64,000 nt of DNA from the NCBI GenBank assembly GCA_963760715.1, contig CAVXDY010000003.1, positions 868,001 to 932,000 on the forward strand, in the 5' to 3' direction. This DNA is from CAVXDY01 sp963760715. GTDB lineage: Bacteria > Actinomycetota > Thermoleophilia > Miltoncostaeales > Miltoncostaeaceae. The translations under genes and the position numbers were made by a program. Each line of letters opens with the position of its first letter. Position 1 is the first letter of the stretch. The notes beneath the pieces are model-generated. The model worked only from the letters and a program-made list of their open reading frames with translations, searched no databases and was not told where the DNA came from. Positions 35,262 to 42,132 of the stretch are shown one piece after another.

Positions 35262-35277
35262 TTGAGTACGCAAACAA
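35262..35277 (+). promoter_or_regulatory. MarR-type operator, site 2 of the VOC-esterase operon
   Basis: TTGAGTACGCAAACAA covers the expected transcription start (about 35269), so a bound repressor would block the promoter made by TTGAAT and TATAGT. 11 of 16 bases match site 1, including TTGA and CGCAA. Confidence 0.6.
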
Positions 35278-35297
35278 ATAGAAGGAGCGGGAGGGCC

Positions 35298-36227
35298 ATG
35301 CGCCTCGAGGGCATCCACCACATCAGCGCGATCACCGGCGACGCGCCGGGGAACGTGGACTTCTACACCCGCGTCATGGGCCTGCGGCTGGTGGCGAAGA
35401 CGGTGAACCAGGACGACCCGGACGTGTACCACCTGTTCTACGCCGACGAGAAGGGCTCGCCCGGCGCGGAGCTGACCTTCTTCGAGTACCCCGGCACACC
35501 GCGCGGCCGCGCGGGCTCCGGGATGGTGCACCGCATCGTGTCGCGGGTGGCCTCGAGCGACGCGATCGACTTCTGGGAGGGGCGGCTGGCCGCCGAGGGC
35601 GTGGCGACCGAGCGGACGGGCGACGCGCTGCGGTTCGCCGATCCCGAGGGCCTGGGTCACGAGCTCGTGGTGAGCGAGGCCGACCCGGCGCTCGTGGCGG
35701 AGCACCCCGAGGTGCCGGCGCGGTTCGCGCTTGGCGGCTTCGTGGGCGTCCGGGCCTACGCCGGACGGGCCGACCGCAGCTCCGCCCTGCTGCGCGACGT
35801 CATGGGCGCCCGTGAGACGGCCGGCGGCTCGCTGGAGCTGCGCGGGGAGCGCCGCGGCGGCACGATCACCCTGGATCCCCCGCCGGCCGAGCGCGCCCTG
35901 CAGGGCGCCGGCACCGTGCACCACGTGGCGTGGGGGACGACGGTGGCGGAGCACCCGGCGTGGCACGAGCGGCTGATCGAGGCGGGCGTGCGCGCCACGC
36001 CGGTCATCGACCGCTACTACTTCCACTCGATCTACTTCCGCGAGCCGAGCGGCGTGCTCTACGAGATCGCCGACGACGGGCCGGGCTTCACCCGCGACCT
36101 GCCCGTGGACGAGCTGGGGACCCGGATCATCCTGCCGAGCTGGCTCGAGCCGGACCGGGCGGAGGTGGAGGCCCGTCTGACGCCCCTTCCCGACCCGCGG
36201 GCCGGGTGGGCGCGCACGCCCGCGTGA
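35298..36227 (+). CDS. VOC family ring-cleaving dioxygenase (MhqO/MhqA-like)
   Basis: A 309-residue protein with two pairs of vicinal-oxygen-chelate modules. It begins LEGIHHISAITGDAPGNVDFYTRVMG; candidate metal ligands are His in GIHHIS and VHHVAW and Glu in VLYEIADD. The overall pattern (AGSGMVHRIV, RYYFHSIYFREPSG) is that of the hydroquinone-linked dioxygenases of the Bacillus MhqR regulon. It probably opens or detoxifies quinone-type rings. The ATG at 35298 has GAAGGAGCGGGAGGG upstream. The stop overlaps the esterase start by GTGA. A paralog is encoded at 57.1 kb. Confidence 0.85.
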   Translation: MRLEGIHHISAITGDAPGNVDFYTRVMGLRLVAKTVNQDDPDVYHLFYADEKGSPGAELTFFEYPGTPRGRAGSGMVHRIVSRVASSDAIDFWEGRLAAEGVATERTGDALRFADPEGLGHELVVSEADPALVAEHPEVPARFALGGFVGVRAYAGRADRSSALLRDVMGARETAGGSLELRGERRGGTITLDPPPAERALQGAGTVHHVAWGTTVAEHPAWHERLIEAGVRATPVIDRYYFHSIYFREPSGVLYEIADDGPGFTRDLPVDELGTRIILPSWLEPDRAEVEARLTPLPDPRAGWARTPA

Positions 36228-36847
36228 GCACCGAGGAGCCCTCGCCGGCCTGGCGGCACGAGTTCGCGCCGGGCGGCGCGGGGCCGGTGCTGCTGATGCT
36301 GCACGGCACGGGGGGCGACGAGGGCGAGATGATCGGGCTCGGCCGCCGGCTGGCGCCGCGGGCGCCCCTCATCGCCCCGCGCGGGCGCGTGAGCGAGGGC
36401 GGCATGGCGCGCTTCTTCACCCGCGAGCCGTCCGACCCGTTCCGGTTCCCGGACCTGCGCGAGCGCACCGCGGAGCTCGCGGAGTTCGTGGACGAGGTCC
36501 TTGCGGCCCACGATCTCACCGGGCGGCCCGTGGTGGCCGTGGGCTACTCGAACGGCGCCAACGCGGCCACGAGCCTGATGCTGCACCACCCCGGGGTGCT
36601 CTCCGGGGCGGCCCTCCTGCGCGGCATGCTCCCGGCGCCCGCCCCCGAGGGACTCGACCTCTCGGGCGTGCCCGTGCTGGTGGCCGCCGGACGGCAGGAC
36701 ACCCTGCTCCCCCCGCCGGCGGTCGAGCGGCTGCTCACGGCCCTGCGGGCCCACGGAGCCGACGTGACCGAGCGCTGGGAGCCGGCCGGCCACGGCCTGA
36801 CCCAGGGCGACCTGACGGCGGTCGCCTCCTGGCTGGGAGCGGCCTGA
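36224..36847 (+). CDS. MhqD-like phospholipase/carboxylesterase family hydrolase
   Basis: A 207-residue alpha/beta hydrolase. The oxyanion strand is LLMLHGTGGDEGEMIGLG, the nucleophile elbow GYSNGANAATSL (Ser), the acid in AAGRQDTLLPP, and the base in PAGHGLTQGDL. The close family members are the esterases paired with VOC dioxygenases in quinone-response operons. The GTG at 36224 overlaps the dioxygenase stop. It likely hydrolyses an ester made during aromatic or quinone turnover. Confidence 0.87.
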   Translation: MSTEEPSPAWRHEFAPGGAGPVLLMLHGTGGDEGEMIGLGRRLAPRAPLIAPRGRVSEGGMARFFTREPSDPFRFPDLRERTAELAEFVDEVLAAHDLTGRPVVAVGYSNGANAATSLMLHHPGVLSGAALLRGMLPAPAPEGLDLSGVPVLVAAGRQDTLLPPPAVERLLTALRAHGADVTERWEPAGHGLTQGDLTAVASWLGAA

Positions 36848-36959
36848 GGCGGCGCACCCGGCACGATTTCAGCGGCCTCACGACCGGCCTCTCCGCCGAC
36901 CGCCTCGAGCCCTTCATGCACGGGATGCACGTGGCCGAGACCGGGCGCGAGCCGAGCCC

Positions 36960-37826
36960 TCAGCCCGCGTAGCCTTGAAGGATCCGCTCGGCCGAGCGAG
37001 CGTACCCGCCACCGAACAGGCAGACGTGCACCAGCACCGGGTAGAGCTGGTAGAGCTCGACGCGGTCCTCGTGCCCCGGGGAGAGCGGGTGAGCCTCCGC
37101 GTAGGCCGCGAAGACGGCGTCCGAGAAGCCGCCGAACAGGCGCATCATCGCCAGGTCGATCTCGCGGTGGCCCCCGTAGACGGCGGGATCGATGAGAACG
37201 GGCGCGCCGTCCCCGTCGGCGAGCGCGTTGCCGCCCCAGAGGTCCCCGTGCAGGCGGGCGGGGTCCTCGTCCGGGCCGCCGAGCTCGGGGAGGCGGGCCC
37301 TGAGCCGCTCCACCCGCGCCAGGACGCGGGCGGGCAGCGCGCCCGCGTCCACCGCCCGGCGCGCGAGGGGCTCGATGCGCCGCGCCCCGTAGAACTCGGG
37401 CCAGCTCTCGAGCGGCCCGTTCGGCTGGGGCAGGGTGCCGATGAAGTTGTCCTCGGCGAAGCCGAACGACGGGGCGCCCGCGCGGTGGAGCGCCGCGAGC
37501 CCCCGGCCGAGGGCCTCGTCGTGCCCGGGCCCCGCGCGACCGCGGTCGATCCACTCCAGCGCGAGGAAGCGAGGGGGCGCGGCGTCGCCGACCGCGACGA
37601 CCTCCGGCGTGCGCAGGGCGCCGGCCTCCGCCAGCCACCGCAGCCCGCCGGCCTCGGCCCGGTACATGCCCGCCGGCGCGTCCCGGCGGTACTTCACGAA
37701 CAGCCGCCGCCCGTCGGCCAGCCCCACGCGCAGCGCGCGGTTGACGTCGCCCCCGGCCACCGGCTCGGCCGACTCCGCGCGCGTCCCGACCGCCTTCTCG
37801 ACCGCGGCCAGCAGCGCCGCGGTCAC
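36960..37826 (-). CDS. fructosamine kinase family protein
   Basis: A 288-residue fructosamine/ribulosamine 3-kinase-like protein (aminoglycoside-phosphotransferase fold). Marks: VAGGDVNRALRV, the ATP Lys in GRRLFVKYRRD, SWPEFYGARRIEPL, LHGDLWGGNALADGDG (catalytic Asp) and IDPAVYGGHREIDLAMM. It should phosphorylate Amadori sugars on proteins, leading to deglycation. The GTG at 37826 overlaps the phosphatase stop by 4 bp, the frequent pairing of this kinase with a low-molecular-weight phosphatase. Confidence 0.9.
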   Translation of the reverse strand: MTAALLAAVEKAVGTRAESAEPVAGGDVNRALRVGLADGRRLFVKYRRDAPAGMYRAEAGGLRWLAEAGALRTPEVVAVGDAAPPRFLALEWIDRGRAGPGHDEALGRGLAALHRAGAPSFGFAEDNFIGTLPQPNGPLESWPEFYGARRIEPLARRAVDAGALPARVLARVERLRARLPELGGPDEDPARLHGDLWGGNALADGDGAPVLIDPAVYGGHREIDLAMMRLFGGFSDAVFAAYAEAHPLSPGHEDRVELYQLYPVLVHVCLFGGGYARSAERILQGYAG

Positions 37827-38302
37827 CCCCGCTCCCGCGGCCCCGCGCGCAGGTGCTCGAGCAGGCCCGCGCAGGCGCGCTCGACCATGTCGAACACGTC
37901 CTCGAAGCCGTCGGGGCCGCCGAAGTAGGGGTCGGGCACGTCGAGGTCGCCGCTCGCGGCGGACGGGTCGAAATCGCGCAGGAGGCGGATCTTGGCCGCG
38001 TCCTCGCGGGTGGGGGCGATACGGCGCAGGTCGGCGGCGTTCCGGCGGTCCATCGCCAGGACGAGGTCGAAGCGGCCGAAGTCGGCCGCGGTGAACTGCT
38101 GCGCGCGGCCCTCCATGGCGATCCCCCGGCGCCGCGCCTCGTCGATCGCCCGGCGGTCCGAGGGCTCGCCGATGTGCCACGCGGCCGTCCCGGCGCTCTC
38201 CACCACGAGCTCGCCCTCGAGGCCGGCCGCGGCGATCCGGGCGCGCATCACGGCCTCCGCCGTCGGCGAGCGGCAGATGTTTCCCAGGCAGACGAAGCAG
38301 AT
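37823..38302 (-). CDS. low molecular weight protein-tyrosine phosphatase, non-standard start
   Basis: A 159-residue LMW-PTP. The P-loop CLGNICRS (Cys about residue 6) and the acid loop VPDPYFGGPDGFEDVFDM are both present, so the enzyme should be active on phosphotyrosine or, beside fructosamine kinase, on a phosphosugar. The frame has no ATG, GTG or TTG before the P-loop; the first is GTG at 38251, which would delete it. The ATC at 38302 would give the usual N-terminus (M-CFVCLGN) and normal length. The frame upstream is stopped by TGA at 38344-38342, so translation must begin at a rare codon, or the sequence has an error. Confidence 0.78.
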   Translation of the reverse strand: MCFVCLGNICRSPTAEAVMRARIAAAGLEGELVVESAGTAAWHIGEPSDRRAIDEARRRGIAMEGRAQQFTAADFGRFDLVLAMDRRNAADLRRIAPTREDAAKIRLLRDFDPSAASGDLDVPDPYFGGPDGFEDVFDMVERACAGLLEHLRAGPRERG

Positions 38303-38318
38303 CCGCCGGGCGGATGGG

Positions 38319-38867
38319 TCAGGGGGCCTCGTCGCGGGCCTTCAGCTCGTCGCGCAGCCCCTTCTCGCGCGCCCGCGCCCGGCGTCGCGAGGTGAGCAGG
38401 TACTGCAGGGCGATGAAGGCCACCGCGGCGATGACGGCCCCCGCGAGGGTGCTCGCCCGGAAGTTCGGGGCCTCGACGTCGAGGGTGCGCTCGCCCGCGT
38501 GGGCCGCGCTGCCGTTGCCCACCACGATGCCCAGCGTGAGCAGGTTCGGGATGGCGAGCACCACCGCCGCCGCGATCACCCAGGCGCGGAACCTCCACGA
38601 GCGCTTCCTCCGCACGATGAGCCACAGCACCATGAGCGGCAGGAAGGTGAACACGAAGCCGTAGAACAGGCCCAGGCCGATCCCGGCCGAGAGGCTGCCG
38701 TCCACCTGGTCGCCGATGCGGTGAGACCACCAGCGGGGCAGGGCCGCCCCGCCGATGACGTACGCCAGGACGATCACCACGAGCGCGACGGCGAGCAGGA
38801 TCAGGTTGCGGCGCCACGGCGTCCGGCGAGGGGCCTCGGCGGGGGCCGGCGGGGGCGTGTCGCTCAT
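38319..38867 (-). CDS. conserved membrane protein, function unknown
   Basis: A 182-residue protein with four hydrophobic helices (about residues 22-43, 63-84, 92-113 and 140-160), basic clusters RRKRSWRFR and SRRRARAREKGLRDELKA, and a Pro/Ala-rich acidic N-terminus. The family is not recognised. The ATG at 38867 follows an N-terminus MSDTPPPAP typical of Actinobacteria. It heads the three-gene unit with the phosphatase and fructosamine kinase and is divergent from nei. Confidence 0.65.
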   Translation of the reverse strand: MSDTPPPAPAEAPRRTPWRRNLILLAVALVVIVLAYVIGGAALPRWWSHRIGDQVDGSLSAGIGLGLFYGFVFTFLPLMVLWLIVRRKRSWRFRAWVIAAAVVLAIPNLLTLGIVVGNGSAAHAGERTLDVEAPNFRASTLAGAVIAAVAFIALQYLLTSRRRARAREKGLRDELKARDEAP

Positions 38868-38914
38868 CGTCGCGGCCCTCGGGCGCTCACCGGGCGCAGG
38901 TTATCGTGCCCCTC

Positions 38915-39724
38915 GTGCCCGAGGGACAGGTGAGCCACCGCAACGCGATCCGGCTCGGGGCCGCCCTGACGGGGCGGGACCTGGTGCGCATCGAGGCGCC
39001 CGATCCGCGGCTGGCGGCGCAGCGGATCCCCGAGCGCCTCGCCGGCGATCGCGTGAGCGCCGCGGAGGCCGTCGGCAAGCACCACCTGCTGCGCTTCGAG
39101 AGCGGGCGCGTCCTGCACTCGCACCTGATGATGAGCGGGGTCTGGAGGCTGCTGCCGGCGTCCGGCGAGCCGCCGCGCGCCGGCCTGTTCCTCGCGCTCG
39201 GCACCGCGGCCCACGTCGCGGCGCTCTACCGGTGCCCGCGCGTGCGGCTCCTGGAGCCCGGCGAGCCCCTGCCCCGCGACCTGCTGGCCACGGGCCCGGA
39301 CCTGCTGGGGGCGGAGGTGCCGGCCGGGTCCGCCACCGCTCGCGCGCTCGGCCGACTGGAGCCCACGCGCCAGGTGGGCGAGGCGATCGTGGACCAGCGG
39401 GTCGTGGCGAGCGTGGGCAACGTCTACAAGAGCGAGGCCTGCTTCCTCAGCGGGATCGACCCCTGGCGGCCGGTCGGCAGCCTGAGCGAGGAGGAGGCCG
39501 CGACCCTCGGCTCCGTCGCCGCCCGCCTCCTCGCCGAGGGCGTGCGCGACGGTGGCCCGATCCGCACCTGGCGCCCGCCCGACGCGCCCCCGGGAGCCCG
39601 GGAGCGGACGTGGGTGTACGCGCGACCGGGGCGGCCCTGCCGCCGCTGCGGGGCCCGCATCCGGTCGCGCGGGCAGGGCGACGCCAACCGGACGACCTAC
39701 TGGTGCCCCGGCTGCCAGCGCTGA
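38915..39724 (+). CDS. nei: Fpg/Nei family DNA glycosylase (endonuclease VIII-like)
   Basis: A 269-residue base-excision repair enzyme for oxidised pyrimidines. The catalytic N-terminus must be Pro2-Glu3 after Met removal; the GTG at 38915 gives exactly M-PEGQVSHR, while the upstream GTG at 38906 would bury the proline. TATCGT at 38902-38907 lies 7 nt before 38915 and supports it. Lys in VGKHHLLRFESG, SVGNVYKSEACF (Asn, Lys) and the C-terminal zinc finger CRRCGARI...YWCPGC complete the enzyme. AP-lyase activity is expected. Confidence 0.9.
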   Translation: MPEGQVSHRNAIRLGAALTGRDLVRIEAPDPRLAAQRIPERLAGDRVSAAEAVGKHHLLRFESGRVLHSHLMMSGVWRLLPASGEPPRAGLFLALGTAAHVAALYRCPRVRLLEPGEPLPRDLLATGPDLLGAEVPAGSATARALGRLEPTRQVGEAIVDQRVVASVGNVYKSEACFLSGIDPWRPVGSLSEEEAATLGSVAARLLAEGVRDGGPIRTWRPPDAPPGARERTWVYARPGRPCRRCGARIRSRGQGDANRTTYWCPGCQR

Positions 39725-39731
39725 CAGGCCG

Positions 39732-40652
39732 TCAGGCGCCGGGCGGTGGGCCGTCGCGCGCCTGGGCCCGCATCTCGATGACCTGCTCGTTGACCTCGGC
39801 GCCGATCAGCAGCGAGACGCAGGTGAGGAAGAGGAAGATCAGGTAGATCGCGGCGCTGGCCAGCGCGCCGTAGACGCTCTCGAGCCTCCCGAAGTTGTCC
39901 ACGTAGAGGGCGAAGAGCCGGTTGACGCCCACCCACAGCGCGACGGCGACCACCGCCCCGGGCAGCTCGACCAGGAGCGGCCGGCGGGGGGCGTTGGGGC
40001 CGAAGTGGTAGACGGCCGCGGTGAAGAGCAGGAGGCTGGCGGTGCCGATCAGGTACAGGAACCGCCCGGCCACGTTGGGCGCGCCGCGGCCGAAGATCTG
40101 CTCCGCCAGCGCCTCCACCAGGCGCGATCCACCCACCAGGGCGAGCGTCGTGGCCAGCACCAGCGCGCTCGTGATGATCACGAGGATCAGGGCGACCAGC
40201 TTGCCGCGCACCCACGGCCGATGGGGCACGTCGCGCGCCCGGTCGAGGCCGCCCACCAGGGCGCCCATGACGTTGGACGACACGTAGAGGGCGGCGATCA
40301 GGCCGATGGCGAGGAACAGGGCCGCCTGGCCGGTGTTCGCGGTGGCGGACCGGAGCGCGGACCGCAGCAGCTCGCGCAGGTCCACGGGGATCGCGTTGTC
40401 GGCGTCGTCGGCGAGGAACTCGTCGAACGTGTCGGGCTGCGCCACCAGCCCGACGACCGAGACGAGCAGCAGCAGGAACGGCACCGTCGCCAGGAACGCG
40501 TTGTACGCGAATTGACTCCCCACGCCGGTGATGTCGTCCGCGGCCGACCGCCGCGTGGTGCCGATGACGAGGGCCGCGAGCCAGGCTCCGATCCGCCGGA
40601 TCGGGTGCACGGCGCTGCGGATCCAGGATCGGTCGCTGGGCAGGGTGGTCAC
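39732..40652 (-). CDS. YihY/virulence factor BrkB family membrane protein
   Basis: A 306-residue protein with six or so helices. Marks: DDITGVGSQFAYNAFLATVPFLLLLVS, SSNVMGALVGGLDRARDV, and the C-terminal GRLESVYGALASAAIYLIFLFL. Once called RNase BN, this family is now only an envelope protein of unknown function. The GTG at 40652 lies 7 nt after TATCCA (40665-40660), again a leaderless layout. It converges with nei. Confidence 0.85.
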   Translation of the reverse strand: MTTLPSDRSWIRSAVHPIRRIGAWLAALVIGTTRRSAADDITGVGSQFAYNAFLATVPFLLLLVSVVGLVAQPDTFDEFLADDADNAIPVDLRELLRSALRSATANTGQAALFLAIGLIAALYVSSNVMGALVGGLDRARDVPHRPWVRGKLVALILVIITSALVLATTLALVGGSRLVEALAEQIFGRGAPNVAGRFLYLIGTASLLLFTAAVYHFGPNAPRRPLLVELPGAVVAVALWVGVNRLFALYVDNFGRLESVYGALASAAIYLIFLFLTCVSLLIGAEVNEQVIEMRAQARDGPPPGA

Positions 40653-40969
40653 GGGCGGGTGGATACCGGGGTTCCCACCCCTGCGCAAGCCGATTCCTGC
40701 GGTCTTCCTGGACCAAAGACTCGCCCTTTGACGGGGTTCCGCCGGTGCCTGACCATCCCCACGGGGGGCGCGAGGGTCGCCCGGGCTCGGGCACGCTTCT
40801 GATCGAGGGTCGTTCCCACTGCCCCCGCGCGGCAGTTCGGAGGCTCGTGGCGCTCGGGCACAGCGCCCCGGGCCTCCCGGGCAACGTTCCCCCGGCAACG
40901 GGGTCGAGCGTCGGAACGGCCCTCACTCCCTTTCCGCCCCCCGGGCGCGGCGGACGGTATCGTGGCCGC
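40653..40969. other. 317-bp intergenic region with no gene recognised
   Basis: The two ends hold divergent leaderless -10 elements (TATCCA at 40665-40660 minus; TATCGT at 40958-40963 plus). In the middle GGGGTTCC occurs twice and CAAAG/CTTTG (about 40713-40731) can form a short hairpin. The frame of the dehydrogenase is open here but its translation is Pro/Gly/Arg filler. I see no RNA gene. Confidence 0.4.
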
Positions 40970-41806
40970 GTGCTGATCGGGTTCGTTGGCGCCGGCCTGA
41001 TGGGCGCCGGAATGGTGCGCAACCTCGCCGCCGCCGGCCATGAGGTGCGCCTCTACGCGCGCACCCCGACCCGCGCCGAGGGCCTGCCCGCCACGCTGGC
41101 CCCGTCGGTGGGCGCGGCCCTCTCGGGCGCCGACCTCGGCTGCTCGTGCGTGACCGACTCCGACGACGTCCGCGAGGTCGTCGAGGCCATGCTCGCCGCC
41201 CCGTCCCCACCGCCGGTGCTGGTGGAGCTGAGCACCATCGCGCCCGCGGTCGCGCGGGAGCTGGCGCAGGAGTGCGCGGGCCACCGGGTCGCCTACCTCG
41301 ACTGCCCGGTGAGCGGCGGCTCGATGGGCGCGGACGCCGGGACGCTCTCGATCATGTGCGGGGGCGACGCGGCGGCCCTCGCGCGCGCGGCCCCCGCCCT
41401 CGACGCCATGGGCGACCCGGCGAAGCGGTTCCACTGCGGCCCCGTGGGCCTCGGGCTCGTGGCCAAGCTCGTGAACAACCTGCTCGTGGGGGTCATCGCC
41501 ACCGGCACCGCCGAAGCGTTGGGAGTGGGCCAGCGCGCGGGCCTCGACCCGGCGCTCGCCCGGGAGATCGTGATGAGCTCCTCAGGGGATTCGTGGCAGC
41601 TCAGGAATCTCTTCCCTCGCGTCCTCGCGGGCGATCATCGGCCCCGCTTCACGATGCGCGACCTGCGGAAGGACATGGGCCACGCCCGCGACCTCGCGGG
41701 CGGGCCGCTGACGATGGGCGACGCGGCCCTGGGCCTGCTCGGGCAGGTCTCCCCCGACCTCGACTACGGCGCCGTCGCGCGCCTCCTGATGGACCTGCCG
41801 GAGTAG
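40970..41806 (+). CDS. NAD(P)-dependent beta-hydroxyacid dehydrogenase (3-hydroxyisobutyrate dehydrogenase family)
   Basis: A 278-residue enzyme. The Rossmann start IGFVGAGLMGAGMVRNLAAAG, substrate loop LDCPVSGGSMGADAGTLSIM and catalytic Lys in GLVAKLVNNLL define the family (3-hydroxyisobutyrate, tartronate semialdehyde or glyoxylate reductases). The exact substrate is not readable. The GTG at 40970 is 6 nt after TATCGT, and protein-like sequence begins there; the upstream open frame is not conserved in type. Confidence 0.88.
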   Translation: MLIGFVGAGLMGAGMVRNLAAAGHEVRLYARTPTRAEGLPATLAPSVGAALSGADLGCSCVTDSDDVREVVEAMLAAPSPPPVLVELSTIAPAVARELAQECAGHRVAYLDCPVSGGSMGADAGTLSIMCGGDAAALARAAPALDAMGDPAKRFHCGPVGLGLVAKLVNNLLVGVIATGTAEALGVGQRAGLDPALAREIVMSSSGDSWQLRNLFPRVLAGDHRPRFTMRDLRKDMGHARDLAGGPLTMGDAALGLLGQVSPDLDYGAVARLLMDLPE

Positions 41807-41814
41807 GGGCGGGG

Positions 41815-42096
41815 CTACTTCGACTGGGAGAGGAGCACGGCGAGGTCGGCGTAGGAGAGCCCGTCGGGGGCGTCGGGGAGCCCCAGGTCGTGCTCCACCG
41901 CCGAGGCGAGGGCCCGGGCCCGCTCCAGGACCGACTTGTGCACCGGCTGCCCCGGGGCCGTCTCGGCGACCCGCTTGGCCTCGTTGCGGAGCTGGTTCAG
42001 GTCCGCCGCCGGCGAGTTGAAGCTCGGCTTGGCGGGGGGGCTCCAGGTGGGGACGTCGTCCTGCTCGGCCGTGAGGTCGGTCTGCTCGGTGCTCAC
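41815..42096 (-). CDS. small protein of unknown function
   Basis: A 93-residue acidic protein. The first 40 residues are Ser/Thr/Pro/Asp-rich and probably disordered; the rest looks helical (DLNQLRNEAKRVAETA, HKSVLERARALASAVEHDLG, YADLAVLLSQSK). I do not recognise it. The GTG at 42096 lies 7 nt after TATCGT (42109-42104), which selects it over the GTG at 42105 that overlaps the -10. It stands alone between the dehydrogenase (convergent) and ppk. Confidence 0.6.
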   Translation of the reverse strand: MSTEQTDLTAEQDDVPTWSPPAKPSFNSPAADLNQLRNEAKRVAETAPGQPVHKSVLERARALASAVEHDLGLPDAPDGLSYADLAVLLSQSK

Positions 42097-42132
42097 CGTT
42101 CCCACGATACCGCACGCCCCGCGGAACGCGTC

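Noticed and set aside
36848..36961. A short readable stretch after the MhqD-like esterase (HDFSGLTTGLSADRLEPF)
   Set aside because: It has no start codon and overlaps the fructosamine kinase stop. It may be a remnant, but 38 codons without a known homolog is too little to call.
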